A DNA stretch of 64,000 nucleotides from Propionicimonas paludicola (lineage in GTDB: Bacteria > Actinomycetota > Actinomycetes > Propionibacteriales > Propionibacteriaceae), in assembly GCF_002563675.1 (NCBI RefSeq), contig NZ_PDJC01000001.1, positions 310,001 through 374,000 on the forward strand. Reading direction: 5' to 3'. The notes under the pieces are model-generated. The model was not told the DNA's origin. It made no database searches and worked only from the letters and a program-made list of their open reading frames with translations. Shown piece by piece: positions 7,224-17,190 of the stretch; position 1 is the first letter of the stretch; each line of letters begins with the position of its first letter. The translations under genes were made by a program, and so were the position numbers.

Positions 7224-7819
7224 GATTGGTCACTTCCCAGGTAGTCGCGAAGGTTGTCGAGGGCGCGGGAGAGTTGGCTCTTCACCGTTCCGGTCGAGAT
7301 GCCGAGGATCTCGGCGATCGCGGAGAGTTCGAGGTCTTCGAGGTAGCGCAGGACGACGACGGCGCGCTGGCGGCGTCCGAGGCGGTCCAGGCCCCGCCAG
7401 ATCAGGTCGCGGTCAGCGAGTGGGTCGGTACCGGGGGACGGCCTGTCCGGCAGATCGGCGATGGGGGCCTCGTGGCGTCCCCATCGGCGCCAGGCCGACA
7501 CGTAGCTACGCGACATGGTGGTGCGGGCGAAGGCGACGACCTGGGCAGGGTCTTCGATGCGGTGCCAGGCCAGGTAGACCTTGACCAGAGTCGTCTGCAG
7601 CAGATCGTCCGCATCCGTGGGGTTGCGGGTCAGGGCCAGGGCGTAGCGCCGCAGCCGCACCTGGTGATCGGCGACGAAGGACTCGAAGCTGAGTTCGGCG
7701 TCCAACTGCACCGGGGTGGATGAGACGGTCATATCCGGTAGACGCCCGGCGCTCGCCGAAGGTTGCATGGCTTCGGGCGGAGAATGCGGATCAGCGTCCG
7801 GCCGTGGCTCGCTGGTCAC
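7220..7819 (-). CDS. ECF RNA polymerase sigma factor (SigE family)
   Basis: The 199-residue protein has sigma region 2 (FESFVADHQVRLRRYALALTRNPTDADDLLQTTLVKVY, about residues 45-82) and region 4 (LDRLGRRQRAVVVLRYLEDLELSAIAEILGISTGTVKSQLSRAL, about 147-190), the two-domain layout of SigE-family ECF sigma factors. It directs RNA polymerase to a stress or envelope regulon. GTG 7819 is chosen because a TAGAGT box ends 6 nt upstream, which fits a leaderless transcript. A downstream ATG (7732) would remove about 29 unconserved residues and is the alternative. It is followed by an overlapping membrane protein gene. Confidence 0.9.
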   Translation of the reverse strand: MTSEPRPDADPHSPPEAMQPSASAGRLPDMTVSSTPVQLDAELSFESFVADHQVRLRRYALALTRNPTDADDLLQTTLVKVYLAWHRIEDPAQVVAFARTTMSRSYVSAWRRWGRHEAPIADLPDRPSPGTDPLADRDLIWRGLDRLGRRQRAVVVLRYLEDLELSAIAEILGISTGTVKSQLSRALDNLRDYLGSDQS

Positions 7820-7825
7820 GGCACG

Positions 7826-7831
7826 ACTCTA
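7826..7831 (-). promoter_or_regulatory. -10 box of leaderless sigma gene
   Basis: TAGAGT on the minus strand, 6 nt before the GTG start at 7819. No usable ribosome site is closer than GGAGG 14 nt away. Confidence 0.55.
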
Positions 7832-7859
7832 GGCCTCCGGGGACGAACCCGGTCGGAGA

Positions 7860-8828
7860 TCAGCCGCGGCTGCGGCTGATCTCGTACAGCGCGATCGAGG
7901 CGGCCACCGACGCGTTCAGCGACTCGACGGCCGAATCGATCGGAATCGAGATCAGCACGTCGCAGTTCTCCCGGACCAGTCGAGCCAGCCCCTCGCCTTC
8001 GGAGCCGATCACCACCAGCACCGGACCGTCGATGCCGGGGAAGCCGGCCACGTCGATCTCGGACTCGCCGGCCAGGCCCACGATGGTGAAGCCGGCATCG
8101 GCATAGCGCTTGAGGGTCCGGTTGAGGTTGGTCACCTGGGCCACCGGGATGCGCGCGGCTGCTCCGGCTGAGGTCTTCCAGGCCGCGGCGGTGAGCTGGG
8201 CCGAGCGGCGTTCCGGAATGATCACTCCGGACGCCCCGAAGGCGGCCGCGCTGCGGATGATCGCGCCCAGGTTGCGGGGGTCGGTGATCGAGTCACAGGC
8301 CACCACGATCGGTGCAGTCTCCGAGCCCAGCGCGTCGTCCAGGACGTCCTCGGCGTCGGCGTACTCGAACGGAGGCAGCTGCAGAGCCACGCCCTGATGC
8401 ACGGCGCCACCGGTGAGCCGGTCGAGCTCGGTGCGGGTGGCTTGGAGCAGCGGAATGCCGTTCTCGGCGGCGAACTTCAAGATGTCGCGCAGCCGGTCAT
8501 CGCGATCGACGCCGTCGGCCACGTAGGCGCGACGCACCGGCAGGCCGGCCTGCAGCGCCTCGAAGACCGGGTTGCGTCCGATCACCCAGTCCGAGCCGGC
8601 CGCGACCGAGTTGGCCGCCCGGGTGCCCGGACGGGTCCGCGGCTTGCCGCTGGTCTTGCCCGGCTCGTCCGGCCCGCGCCGGCGATATGCCTTGTGGTAG
8701 GGACGATCCTCGGCCTTGGGGGTCGGGCCCTTGCCCTCCAGTCCGCGGCGGACGCGTCCGCCGGAACCGGCCGGAGTGGTCTTGCCCTTCTTGCGGACGG
8801 CGCCCTTGCGCTGGCTGTTTCCTGGCAT
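7860..8828 (-). CDS. rlmB: 23S rRNA (guanosine(2251)-2'-O)-methyltransferase RlmB
   Basis: This SpoU/TrmH-family enzyme methylates a ribose in 23S rRNA using S-adenosylmethionine. After a basic Gly/Lys-rich N-terminal tail (residues about 1-75) it has the substrate-binding domain (WVIGRNPVFEALQAG) and the knotted SPOUT domain: motif 1 DSITDPRNLGAIIRSAAAFGASGVI, motif 2 LVVIGSEGEGLARL, motif 3 IPIDSAVESLNASVAASIALYE. ATG 8828 is chosen over the upstream ATG 8864 because GAGGA lies 5 nt before it. It starts 7 bp after the cysS stop, an order common in actinobacteria. Confidence 0.93.
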   Translation of the reverse strand: MPGNSQRKGAVRKKGKTTPAGSGGRVRRGLEGKGPTPKAEDRPYHKAYRRRGPDEPGKTSGKPRTRPGTRAANSVAAGSDWVIGRNPVFEALQAGLPVRRAYVADGVDRDDRLRDILKFAAENGIPLLQATRTELDRLTGGAVHQGVALQLPPFEYADAEDVLDDALGSETAPIVVACDSITDPRNLGAIIRSAAAFGASGVIIPERRSAQLTAAAWKTSAGAAARIPVAQVTNLNRTLKRYADAGFTIVGLAGESEIDVAGFPGIDGPVLVVIGSEGEGLARLVRENCDVLISIPIDSAVESLNASVAASIALYEISRSRG

Positions 8829-8835
8829 CAGGTCC

Positions 8836-10245
8836 TCACTTCTCGATGGACCATCGTGGCCCATCGGGGGTGTCAGTGACCTTCAGGCCGAGGTCGGCCA
8901 GTTGGTCGCGGATGGCATCGGCGGCGGCCCAGTCCTTGCGGGCTCGGGCCTGGGTGCGCTGGTCGAGCAGGGCCTGAACCAGGCCGTCGACCACCGGGGT
9001 CAGATCACTGGAGGCGCCGGTCTCATGCGCCCACTCCGGGGCGTCCGGGTTCAGCCCGAAGACGTCCAGCATGGCCAGCACCTGCGCATAGGCGGCCACA
9101 GCCGCATCGGGGTTGCCGGCGTCCAGGGCGATGTTGCCCTGCTTGACGGTGTTGAAGACCGTGGCCAGCGCGGTCGGGGTGCCCAGATCGTCGTTCATGG
9201 CGGCCACGAACTCGGCCGGCAGCTCGGCAGTGGCCGTGGCGGGCCTGAGCGCCTTCACCCGGGACAGGAAACCGTCGATCCGGGCCAGCTGGGCGGCAGC
9301 CTCGGCCAGCGAGGCGTCGGACAGCTCGATTGCTGAGCGATAGTGCGGTCCGGCCAGGTAGAGCCGAACGGCGCGTCCGCCGTGGGCGGCGACTGCGGCG
9401 AGCACGTCGGCGGTGTTGCCCAGCGACTTGCTCATCTTCTCCCCGGCCATGGTCACCCAGGCGTTGTGCAGCCAGTAGTTGGCGAAGGGACGTCCGGCCG
9501 CCTTGGACTGGGCGATCTCGTTCTCGTGGTGCGGGAACCGCAGGTCGATGCCGCCGCCGTGGATGTCGAAGGCGTCACCCAGGTACTTGCCGGCCATGGC
9601 CGAGCACTCCAGGTGCCAGCCCGGACGGCCGCGCCCCCACGGGGTGTCCCAGGAAGCCGAAGCCGGTTCGCCGGGCTTGACGCCCTTCCACAGCGCGAAG
9701 TCTCGCGGATCGCGCTTGCCGCGCGGGTCGGCGTCCTCTGCTGGCGACATGTCATCGATCTTCATCCCGGACAGCTCGCCGTAGCTGGGCCAGGAGCGCA
9801 CATCGAAGTAGACATCACCGGACTCGTCCTCGGCGGCGTAGGCGTGGCCCCGCTCGATCAGGGTGGCCATCAGCTCGATCATCTCGGGGACGTGGCCGGT
9901 GGCGCGCGGCTCGTAGGTCGGCGGACGGACCCCGAGGGCGCGGAACGCATCGTGGAAAGCCGCCTCGAACAGGAAGGCGTGCGCCCACCACGGACGACCG
10001 GCCGCCTCGGCCTTGGCCAGGATCTTGTCGTCGATGTCGGTGACGTTGGTGAGCATGGTGACCTGGTAGCCGCTCACCTCCAGCCAGCGGCGCAGGACGT
10101 CGAAGTTGACTTCCTTCCGCACATGGCCCAGGTGGGGAGCTGACTGCACCGTGGCGCCACAGCAGTAGATCGAGACCTCGCCGGGAACCAGCGGGACAAA
10201 CTCGACCACCTCGCGTCGGGCGGTATCAAATAGGTGCAGACTCAC
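8836..10245 (-). CDS. cysS: Cysteinyl-tRNA synthetase
   Basis: The 469-residue class I synthetase charges tRNA-Cys. The HIGH-type motif is HLGH (38-41), preceded by the zinc ligand region YCCG (27-30). Zinc-binding residues continue in GWHLECSAM (209-217) and HHENE (239-243), and KMSKS is at 270-274. The length is normal. The start is a GTG with a TAGACT box ending 6 nt upstream and no Shine-Dalgarno site, so it is probably leaderless. It lies upstream of rlmB on the same strand. Confidence 0.97.
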   Translation of the reverse strand: MSLHLFDTARREVVEFVPLVPGEVSIYCCGATVQSAPHLGHVRKEVNFDVLRRWLEVSGYQVTMLTNVTDIDDKILAKAEAAGRPWWAHAFLFEAAFHDAFRALGVRPPTYEPRATGHVPEMIELMATLIERGHAYAAEDESGDVYFDVRSWPSYGELSGMKIDDMSPAEDADPRGKRDPRDFALWKGVKPGEPASASWDTPWGRGRPGWHLECSAMAGKYLGDAFDIHGGGIDLRFPHHENEIAQSKAAGRPFANYWLHNAWVTMAGEKMSKSLGNTADVLAAVAAHGGRAVRLYLAGPHYRSAIELSDASLAEAAAQLARIDGFLSRVKALRPATATAELPAEFVAAMNDDLGTPTALATVFNTVKQGNIALDAGNPDAAVAAYAQVLAMLDVFGLNPDAPEWAHETGASSDLTPVVDGLVQALLDQRTQARARKDWAAADAIRDQLADLGLKVTDTPDGPRWSIEK

Positions 10246-10251
10246 TGCAGC

Positions 10252-10257
10252 AGTCTA
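10252..10257 (-). promoter_or_regulatory. -10 box of leaderless cysS, overlapping the GntR stop codon
   Basis: TAGACT on the minus strand is 6 nt before the cysS GTG. Its first three bases are the TAG stop codon of the upstream GntR gene. Confidence 0.65.
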
Positions 10258-10614
10258 TCGACCGCCGGCACCGCCCAGGCTGCGCTCCACCAGGGCCAGC
10301 GCTTCGGCGGGGCTGAGGCCCAGTTCCCGGGTCCGCCGGACGTACTCGGCGGCGGCTTTGCGGGCGCTGGCGGCGGCACCGTCCCCGCTGACGAAGGTGC
10401 CAGCCCGGCCCCGGGTGTCGATCAGTCCGGCGGCTTCCAGCTCGCGGTAGGCCTTGGCCACGGTGTTGGGGGCCAGTCCGAGCTGGTCGGCCAAGGCCCG
10501 GACCGTCGGCAGCCGAGTTCCGGCAGCCAGCTCGCCGGCCGCGATCTGCTCGGTCAGCTGCCGTTTCACCTGGTCGAAGGGTGGTTCGGCAGAACCGGAC
10601 TCGATCCGGATCAT
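10255..10614 (-). CDS. GntR-family (YtrA-type) transcriptional regulator
   Basis: The 119-residue protein has only the GntR winged helix (PPFDQVKRQLTEQIAAGELAAGTRLPTVRALADQLGLAPNTVAKAYRELEAAGLI, about residues 11-65) and a short C-terminal helical region, the compact YtrA layout. YtrA-type regulators usually control ABC exporters, but none is adjacent. Its start overlaps the stop of the DUF4032 gene by ATGA, so the two are co-translated. Target unknown. Confidence 0.88.
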   Translation of the reverse strand: MIRIESGSAEPPFDQVKRQLTEQIAAGELAAGTRLPTVRALADQLGLAPNTVAKAYRELEAAGLIDTRGRAGTFVSGDGAAASARKAAAEYVRRTRELGLSPAEALALVERSLGGAGGR

Positions 10615-11984
10615 CCGCGTTTGCGGGCTCGAAGCGCGTCGATGTCGAGGAAGCCCTGCGGGGTCACCGGGTCACCGGCCGCCGCGGCTTCCTCCCAAGG
10701 ATCGACCGGCATCGGGCCCTCGTCGTCGATGAAGCCCTGGGACGGGTCGTAGGGGTTGGCCAGCTGGCGTCCGTCGACCGGTCGGGTGTCCGACATGGCC
10801 TCGTCCGGCAGCGCCCGCAGCACGTCGTTGATGTAGCCGTGGGTGGCCTCCAGCAGCGGCACCTCGCGTTGCGCGCGCTGGGAGGCGTACCAGCGGTAGT
10901 CGAGCACCTCGTGGTAGATCTGCGCCGCATCCCGCTTCCCGCGCAGGTCGGACGGCACCGCGGAGGTCACCGGCTGGAAGCACTGGGTCAACCACTCGTG
11001 GGCCACCACGGCCTCGTCCATGTGTCCCTGGTTGGAGCGGGCCCGGAAGGTGTCCAGATCGTTGAGCAGGCGGCGGGCCTGGTTCTCTTCGACGTCCAAG
11101 CCGGTCAGCCGGAGCAGTCGCCGGGTGTGGTGGCCGGCGTCGACGACCTTGGGCTGGATCCGGATCCGGGAGCCGTCCTCGATGGTGTCGATGGCCAACT
11201 CGGCCACGTCGAAGCCCAGCGCGTTCAGTCGGCGGACCCGCTTCTCGATCCGGAACACCTCCTGGTCGGAGAACTCCTCGGCCCCGGTCAGCTCGGCCCA
11301 CAGTTCGCGGTACCTTGCCAGGATCGAATCGACCAGCCGTTGCGGGTTCAGCGACTCGTCCAGCAGGCCGCCGGCCTCCAGGTCGCAGAACTCGCCGAAC
11401 AGGTTGGTGGTGGCGATCATCAGGTCGTGCTCGCGCTGACCCTTGGTCAAGGTGTCATGCATCTCGGCGGTCTCGGCGTCGACCAGGTAGGCGGCGAACT
11501 CACCGGCGTCGCGCCGGAACAGCACGTTGGACAGCGAGACGTCGCCCCACAGGAAGCCGACCAGGTGCAGGCGAGCCAGCAGCAGCACCATGGCGTCCAG
11601 CAGGCGTCCGACGGTTTCGGGGCGGACGCCCTGGGCGAACAGCGAGCGGTAGGGCAGCGAGAACTCCAGGTGCCGAGTGATCAGCACCGGGTCCAGCGGC
11701 TCACCGTCCGGGCCGACCCGTCCGGTGACCACAGCCAGCGGCTCGACGGCCGGAGTGTTCGTCCGGTGCAGATCGGTGAGCATGCGGTACTCGTGGATGG
11801 CCAGTGCCTCGAGCACTTCCTTGGCCGCGTACACCGAGTTGCCCACCTTGATGAAGCGGACGACGTGGCGGGAGATGCCACGGGGGAGTGCGACCAGGTA
11901 CTCCGGCGGCCACTCGGCCAGCGGCACCTCCCACGGCAGCGGAATCAGCCGTGAGTCGGGGCGCGAAGACAGAAACCGAGGCAC
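10611..11984 (-). CDS. DUF4032 domain-containing protein
   Basis: A 457-residue cytoplasmic protein matching the actinobacterial DUF4032 family by length and layout. The N-terminal half resembles lipopolysaccharide-kinase-like protein-kinase folds: VRFIKVGNSVYAAKEVLE in place of the nucleotide-binding lysine region, then LHLVGFLWGDVSLSNVLF as a degenerate catalytic-loop-like segment, and YLVDAETAEM in place of the DFG region. The C-terminal half (about 280-400) is the DUF4032 part. Function is unknown; kinase-like activity is inference. The start is GTG 11984. It is divergent from the groES operon and co-translated with the GntR gene. Confidence 0.85.
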   Translation of the reverse strand: MPRFLSSRPDSRLIPLPWEVPLAEWPPEYLVALPRGISRHVVRFIKVGNSVYAAKEVLEALAIHEYRMLTDLHRTNTPAVEPLAVVTGRVGPDGEPLDPVLITRHLEFSLPYRSLFAQGVRPETVGRLLDAMVLLLARLHLVGFLWGDVSLSNVLFRRDAGEFAAYLVDAETAEMHDTLTKGQREHDLMIATTNLFGEFCDLEAGGLLDESLNPQRLVDSILARYRELWAELTGAEEFSDQEVFRIEKRVRRLNALGFDVAELAIDTIEDGSRIRIQPKVVDAGHHTRRLLRLTGLDVEENQARRLLNDLDTFRARSNQGHMDEAVVAHEWLTQCFQPVTSAVPSDLRGKRDAAQIYHEVLDYRWYASQRAQREVPLLEATHGYINDVLRALPDEAMSDTRPVDGRQLANPYDPSQGFIDDEGPMPVDPWEEAAAAGDPVTPQGFLDIDALRARKRG

Positions 11985-12059
11985 AGTTCAGTTTCGCACA
12001 AGCCGCCGCCGCACCCGCACCGAGCCGGGCCTGCCGCGCCGGGACACCCTGCGCAGCGA

Positions 12060-12086
12060 TTGGCACTCGGCTTGATCGAGTGCTAA
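12060..12086 (+). promoter_or_regulatory. CIRCE element 1 (HrcA operator)
   Basis: TTGGCACTC-N9-GAGTGCTAA, one mismatch from the CIRCE consensus TTAGCACTC-N9-GAGTGCTAA. It overlaps the -35 region of the groES promoter. Confidence 0.92.
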
Positions 12087-12100
12087 GGGCGGTATACATT
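12072..12100 (+). promoter_or_regulatory. groESL core promoter
   Basis: TTGATC (12072-12077) and a TATACATT region (12093-12100) suit -35 and -10 boxes; TACATT gives 17-bp spacing. The promoter lies between and partly inside the two CIRCE elements. Confidence 0.65.
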
Positions 12101-12105
12101 CGCTG

Positions 12106-12132
12106 TTAGCACTCTCGGTGTGAGGGTGCCAA
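12106..12132 (+). promoter_or_regulatory. CIRCE element 2 (HrcA operator)
   Basis: TTAGCACTC-N9-GGGTGCCAA, with a perfect left arm and two changes in the right arm. It lies just downstream of the expected transcription start, in the 5' leader of groES. Confidence 0.92.
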
Positions 12133-12222
12133 TCAGCCTACGGCGGCACCGCGACGACGCCGGGGGCTCGGAACACCTGACCCTGATGGGCCGAAAGGCC
12201 CGCGCAACGAAAGGTTTTTGAC

Positions 12223-12519
12223 GTGGCAGTCACGATCAAGCCGCTGGAGGACCGGATCCTCGTTCAGCCGCTGGAAGCCGAGCAGACCACCGCTTCCGGG
12301 CTGGTCATCCCCGATACCGCCAAGGAGAAGCCCCAGGAGGGCAAGGTGCTCGCCACCGGCCCCGGGCGCATCGACGACAACGGCAACCGCGTCCCGCTGG
12401 ACGTCGCTGAGGGCGACATCGTCATCTTCAGCAAGTACGGCGGCACCGAGGTCAAGTACAACGGCCAGGAGTACCTGCTGCTGAACGCCCGCGACATCCT
12501 CGCTGTCGTCACCAAGTAA
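12223..12519 (+). CDS. groES: Co-chaperonin GroES
   Basis: The 98-residue protein is a full-length Gro[39 protein letters not shown] with the mobile loop at about residues 17-35, and the C-terminal [19 protein letters not shown]. It caps the GroEL barrel in the cytoplasm. The start is GTG with AAAGG 7-8 nt upstream. It heads a two-gene operon with groEL 9 bp downstream. Two CIRCE elements upstream indicate heat-shock repression by HrcA. Confidence 0.97.
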   Translation: MAVTIKPLEDRILVQPLEAEQTTASGLVIPDTAKEKPQEGKVLATGPGRIDDNGNRVPLDVAEGDIVIFSKYGGTEVKYNGQEYLLLNARDILAVVTK

Positions 12520-14133
<1,614 letters not shown>

Positions 14134-14146
14134 GTGAGTTCGCCAC

Positions 14147-14180
14147 AAGCGGGCCTCCACCTACCGGTGGGGGCCCGCTT
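14147..14180 (+). terminator. Terminator after groEL
   Basis: AAGCGGGCC (14147-14155) and GGCCCGCTT (14172-14180) enclose a second stem CCACC/GGTGG with a TACC loop. The stem is followed by TGCG, with no long T-run. Confidence 0.8.
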
Positions 14181-14256
14181 TGCGTCGTAGGCCACCTCGT
14201 CCCAGGGGATGACCGAGTCTGCCGATCAGGATGATGTCGCCGCGGTCCGGGCTTCC

Positions 14257-14262
14257 TAGGCT
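14257..14262 (+). promoter_or_regulatory. -10 box of leaderless ABC transporter gene
   Basis: TAGGCT ends 6 nt before ATG 14269. There is no Shine-Dalgarno site in the gap. Confidence 0.65.
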
Positions 14263-14268
14263 CGGGCC

Positions 14269-15237
14269 ATGACCATAGAAGAGTTGGCACCGGCGCAGCC
14301 GCCTCGCGCGGTGCCGCCGGGAATCGAGGCCCACGGGCTGCGGCGGTGGTTCGGCGATGTGCACGCCGTGGACGGGGTCAGCTTCGAGGCCCCAGCCGGT
14401 GCGGTGACCGCCCTGATCGGCCCCAACGGCTCGGGCAAGACCACCTTGCTGCTGTTGCTGGCCGGACTGCTGGCTCCCGACGACGGACGGGCCATGGTGG
14501 CCGGCCACGACCTGGGCACCGAGTCGCTGGCGGCGCGGGCAGCGACCGGCTGGATGCCGGACAGCTTCGGCACCTGGGACGCGCTGACCTGCACCGAGAT
14601 CCTGACCGCGTTCGCGCACGCCTACGCCATCGATCGGCGGGTGGCGGCCACTCCGGCGAAGGTGGCCGACCTGCTGGCGCGGGTCCACCTCGACGAGTTC
14701 GCCCAGCGGCCGGCTCGGGTGCTCAGCCGCGGCCAGAAGCAGCGGCTCGGCCTGGCCCGGGCGCTGATCCACGATCCGCAGGTGCTGCTGCTGGACGAGC
14801 CGGCCTCCGGGCTGGACCCGCGCTCCCGAATCGAACTGCGCGACCTGCTGCGCGAGCTGGCGGCCGAGGGCAAGACCGTGCTGGTCTCCAGCCACGTCCT
14901 GTCCGAGCTGGAGGAGGTCTACGACCACGCGGTGTTCCTGTCCAAGGGACGCACGGTCGACGTGGCCGCCTCCGCCCAGGCGTCCGCGCCGACCATGCGT
15001 GGTTGGCGACTGGAGGCGCTGGATCCCGCCGGCTTGCGCACCTACCTCGACTCGATCGCCGTCCCCTGGACCCAGGGCAGCTCGGCCGGCGAGGTTGTGG
15101 TGTCCCTGGCCGGCTATGACTCGGCAGCCGATCTGGCCCGCTCGGCGATCAGTGCCGGCGTGAGCCTGCACACCATCGCCCCGATCGCCGGACGCCTGGA
15201 GCAGACCTACCTGGCCTTGAACGAGGAGCGGATATGA
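14269..15237 (+). CDS. ABC transporter ATP-binding protein
   Basis: The 322-residue ATPase has Walker A GPNGSGKT (51-58), signature LSRGQ (152-156), Walker B VLLLDEP (172-178) and a switch histidine in SSHVLSELEE. A C-terminal extension of about 90 residues follows. This is the CcmA/NatA-like class that drives exporters with a separately encoded permease. It is the first gene of an operon with the permease at 15234 (ATGA overlap). The start is an ATG 6 nt after a TAGGCT box. Substrate unknown; the convergent two-component system may sense a related signal. Confidence 0.93.
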   Translation: MTIEELAPAQPPRAVPPGIEAHGLRRWFGDVHAVDGVSFEAPAGAVTALIGPNGSGKTTLLLLLAGLLAPDDGRAMVAGHDLGTESLAARAATGWMPDSFGTWDALTCTEILTAFAHAYAIDRRVAATPAKVADLLARVHLDEFAQRPARVLSRGQKQRLGLARALIHDPQVLLLDEPASGLDPRSRIELRDLLRELAAEGKTVLVSSHVLSELEEVYDHAVFLSKGRTVDVAASAQASAPTMRGWRLEALDPAGLRTYLDSIAVPWTQGSSAGEVVVSLAGYDSAADLARSAISAGVSLHTIAPIAGRLEQTYLALNEERI

Positions 15238-16469
15238 ACACCTGGCAGTTGACCTGGAACGGCATCCGCACCGTCACCGGTCTGGAGTTGCGGCAGCGGA
15301 TCCGATCCAAGCGATGGATCTGGGTGCTGGCGCTGTGGTTCGTGGTGATCGGCGCGGTGACCTGGCTGATTCTGGCCGCGGTGCCGATGCTGCTGGGCTT
15401 CAACTCACCGGGCGAACATGGTCCTGGGGCTGGGCCGCTGGCCTTCGGCACGATCACCTTCTTCGTGCTCGGCATGGGGCTGATCATCGCGCCGGCCTTC
15501 ACTGCCACCTCGATCAACGGTGACCGATCGGCGGGCACCCTCGCGCTCCTCCAGGCCACCCGGTTGAGCGCCCTGGAGATCGCGCTGGGCAAGTTGATCG
15601 CCGCCTGGCTGACCGCAGCGTTGTTCCTGGTGGTCGCGCTGCCGTTCATCGCGTTGTCGATGATCTGGGGCGACATCTCGATCGTCCAGGTGCTAGTCAC
15701 CTTCGTTGTGGTCTTCGCCGAGGTCGCCGTGATCTGCGCCATCGGGATCGGCTGGTCGGCGCTGCTGAACCGGACGGCCATGTCAACGATGATGACCTAT
15801 CTGAGCGTGGTCTTCCTGACCGTGATCAGCCTGATCATCATGGCGCTGCTGGCACCGCTGGTGATCCGGGATGAGCCGGTCCGAGTGTGGGGGTTGCCGC
15901 CGACCGTCCAGGCTGAGTACGACGCCCAGACCGAGAAGTTCTGGAATGAGAACCCGGACGCCACCTACGGCCCGCTGCCGCCGGTCGCCCAATGCGCCTG
16001 GTACGACGGTGAGCAGCGAGTGCCCCATCTGGACCGGATCTGGTGGATCAGTGTGGCCAACCCGTTCGTGATCGTTGCCGATGCGGCCCCGCTACCACCG
16101 GCCGCCACCAAGGATCTCGGCGACTACGCCAACCGCTCCTCCGACCCGCTGGCCCTGATCCGTTACGGCATCCGCAGGATGGCCCAACCGGAGACCGGAG
16201 AGCGGGACGACTGCACCCAGCTGTACGGCTCGATCCCCGGATACCAGGTCAACTGGAACGATGCCGGGGAGTTGGTGGTGACCACTAACGCGGGTGCCCC
16301 CGTGGACGTGAAGAGCCCGGTGAAGGTCCGCAAGGTCGGCGTGGACTCGCCGATCTGGCCCTGGGGGCTGGGCGTGAACGTTCTGATCGGCGGCGTGATG
16401 TTCTGGCTGGCCGTGCGGCGGCTGTCGGTGCCCTACCGCAAGCTGGCGCCGGGCACTCGGGTCGCCTGA
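15234..16469 (+). CDS. ABC-2-type transporter permease
   Basis: The 411-residue membrane protein has transmembrane segments near residues 30-55, 75-100, 120-150, 155-180 and 190-215, then a long extracytoplasmic insertion (about 215-370) and a final helix near 375-395. This large hydrophilic domain before the last helix is typical of ABC-2/DUF3526-like exporters. It is co-translated with the ATPase at 14269. The cargo is unknown. Confidence 0.85.
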   Translation: MNTWQLTWNGIRTVTGLELRQRIRSKRWIWVLALWFVVIGAVTWLILAAVPMLLGFNSPGEHGPGAGPLAFGTITFFVLGMGLIIAPAFTATSINGDRSAGTLALLQATRLSALEIALGKLIAAWLTAALFLVVALPFIALSMIWGDISIVQVLVTFVVVFAEVAVICAIGIGWSALLNRTAMSTMMTYLSVVFLTVISLIIMALLAPLVIRDEPVRVWGLPPTVQAEYDAQTEKFWNENPDATYGPLPPVAQCAWYDGEQRVPHLDRIWWISVANPFVIVADAAPLPPAATKDLGDYANRSSDPLALIRYGIRRMAQPETGERDDCTQLYGSIPGYQVNWNDAGELVVTTNAGAPVDVKSPVKVRKVGVDSPIWPWGLGVNVLIGGVMFWLAVRRLSVPYRKLAPGTRVA

Positions 16470-16475
16470 GTCGGA

Positions 16476-16502
16476 CCGGCGGTCGGGCTTCCTGGCCGCC
16501 GG
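16476..16502. terminator. Possible terminator between convergent operons
   Basis: CCGGCGG (16476-16482) and CCGCCGG (16496-16502) form a 7-bp stem with a 13-nt loop between the ABC permease and the response regulator. Weak evidence alone. Confidence 0.4.
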
Positions 16503-16503
16503 C

Positions 16504-17190
16504 TCAGCCGCCGTTGCGACCGCGCAGCAGCCCGGACTCGTGGGCGAAGACCACGGCCTGCACCCGGTCGCGCACCTCGAGTTTGGCCAGCAGATGGCGG
16601 ACGTGGGTCTTCACCGTGGTCTCGGACAAGAACAGTTCGGCGCCGATCTCCGCGTTCGACAGACCGCGGGCGATCAGCATCAGCACTTCGGCCTCCCGCT
16701 CAGTCAGGCAGTCCAGCCTCGGATCGGCGGCCACCGGCTCGGGCGAACCGTTGGCCACGTGATCGAGCAGCCGCCGGGTCGCCGAGGGTGCGATCACGGC
16801 ATCACCGGTGAACACCGTCCGGATCGCGGAGAGCAGATCCTCCGGCGGTGTGTTCTTCAGCAGGAAGCCGGACGCCCCGGCCCGGATCGCGGTGAGCAGG
16901 TACTCGTCCAGGTCGTAGGTGGTCAGCATCACGATCCGGGGCGGCGTCCGGCCGGCTCGGTCGGCGTCGGCCAGGATCCGCCGGGTGGCCTCCAGGCCGT
17001 CCAGGCCGGGCATCCGGACGTCCATCAGCACCACATCGCAGGGCTGAGTGGCGATCAGCCGGAGTGCCTCCAGGCCGTCGCCGGCCTGACCGACCACTCG
17101 CAGATCGGGCTGGGAGTCGATCACCATGGCCAGCCCGGCCCGGACCAGCTGCTGATCGTCGACCAGGACCACCCGGATCTGCTCGGTCAT
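16504..17190 (-). CDS. NarL/LuxR-family response regulator
   Basis: The 228-residue protein has an N-terminal receiver (IRVVLVDDQQLVRAGL; phospho-acceptor Asp57 in VVLMDVRMPG; conserved Thr and Lys in LLTTYD and GFLLKN) and a C-terminal LuxR helix-turn-helix (LTEREAEVLMLIARGLSNAEIGAELFLSETTVKTHVRHLLAKL, about 160-203). It is co-translated with the sensor kinase (overlap at 17187-17190). A likely target is the convergent ABC exporter at 14269-16469, which is inference. Confidence 0.95.
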   Translation of the reverse strand: MTEQIRVVLVDDQQLVRAGLAMVIDSQPDLRVVGQAGDGLEALRLIATQPCDVVLMDVRMPGLDGLEATRRILADADRAGRTPPRIVMLTTYDLDEYLLTAIRAGASGFLLKNTPPEDLLSAIRTVFTGDAVIAPSATRRLLDHVANGSPEPVAADPRLDCLTEREAEVLMLIARGLSNAEIGAELFLSETTVKTHVRHLLAKLEVRDRVQAVVFAHESGLLRGRNGG

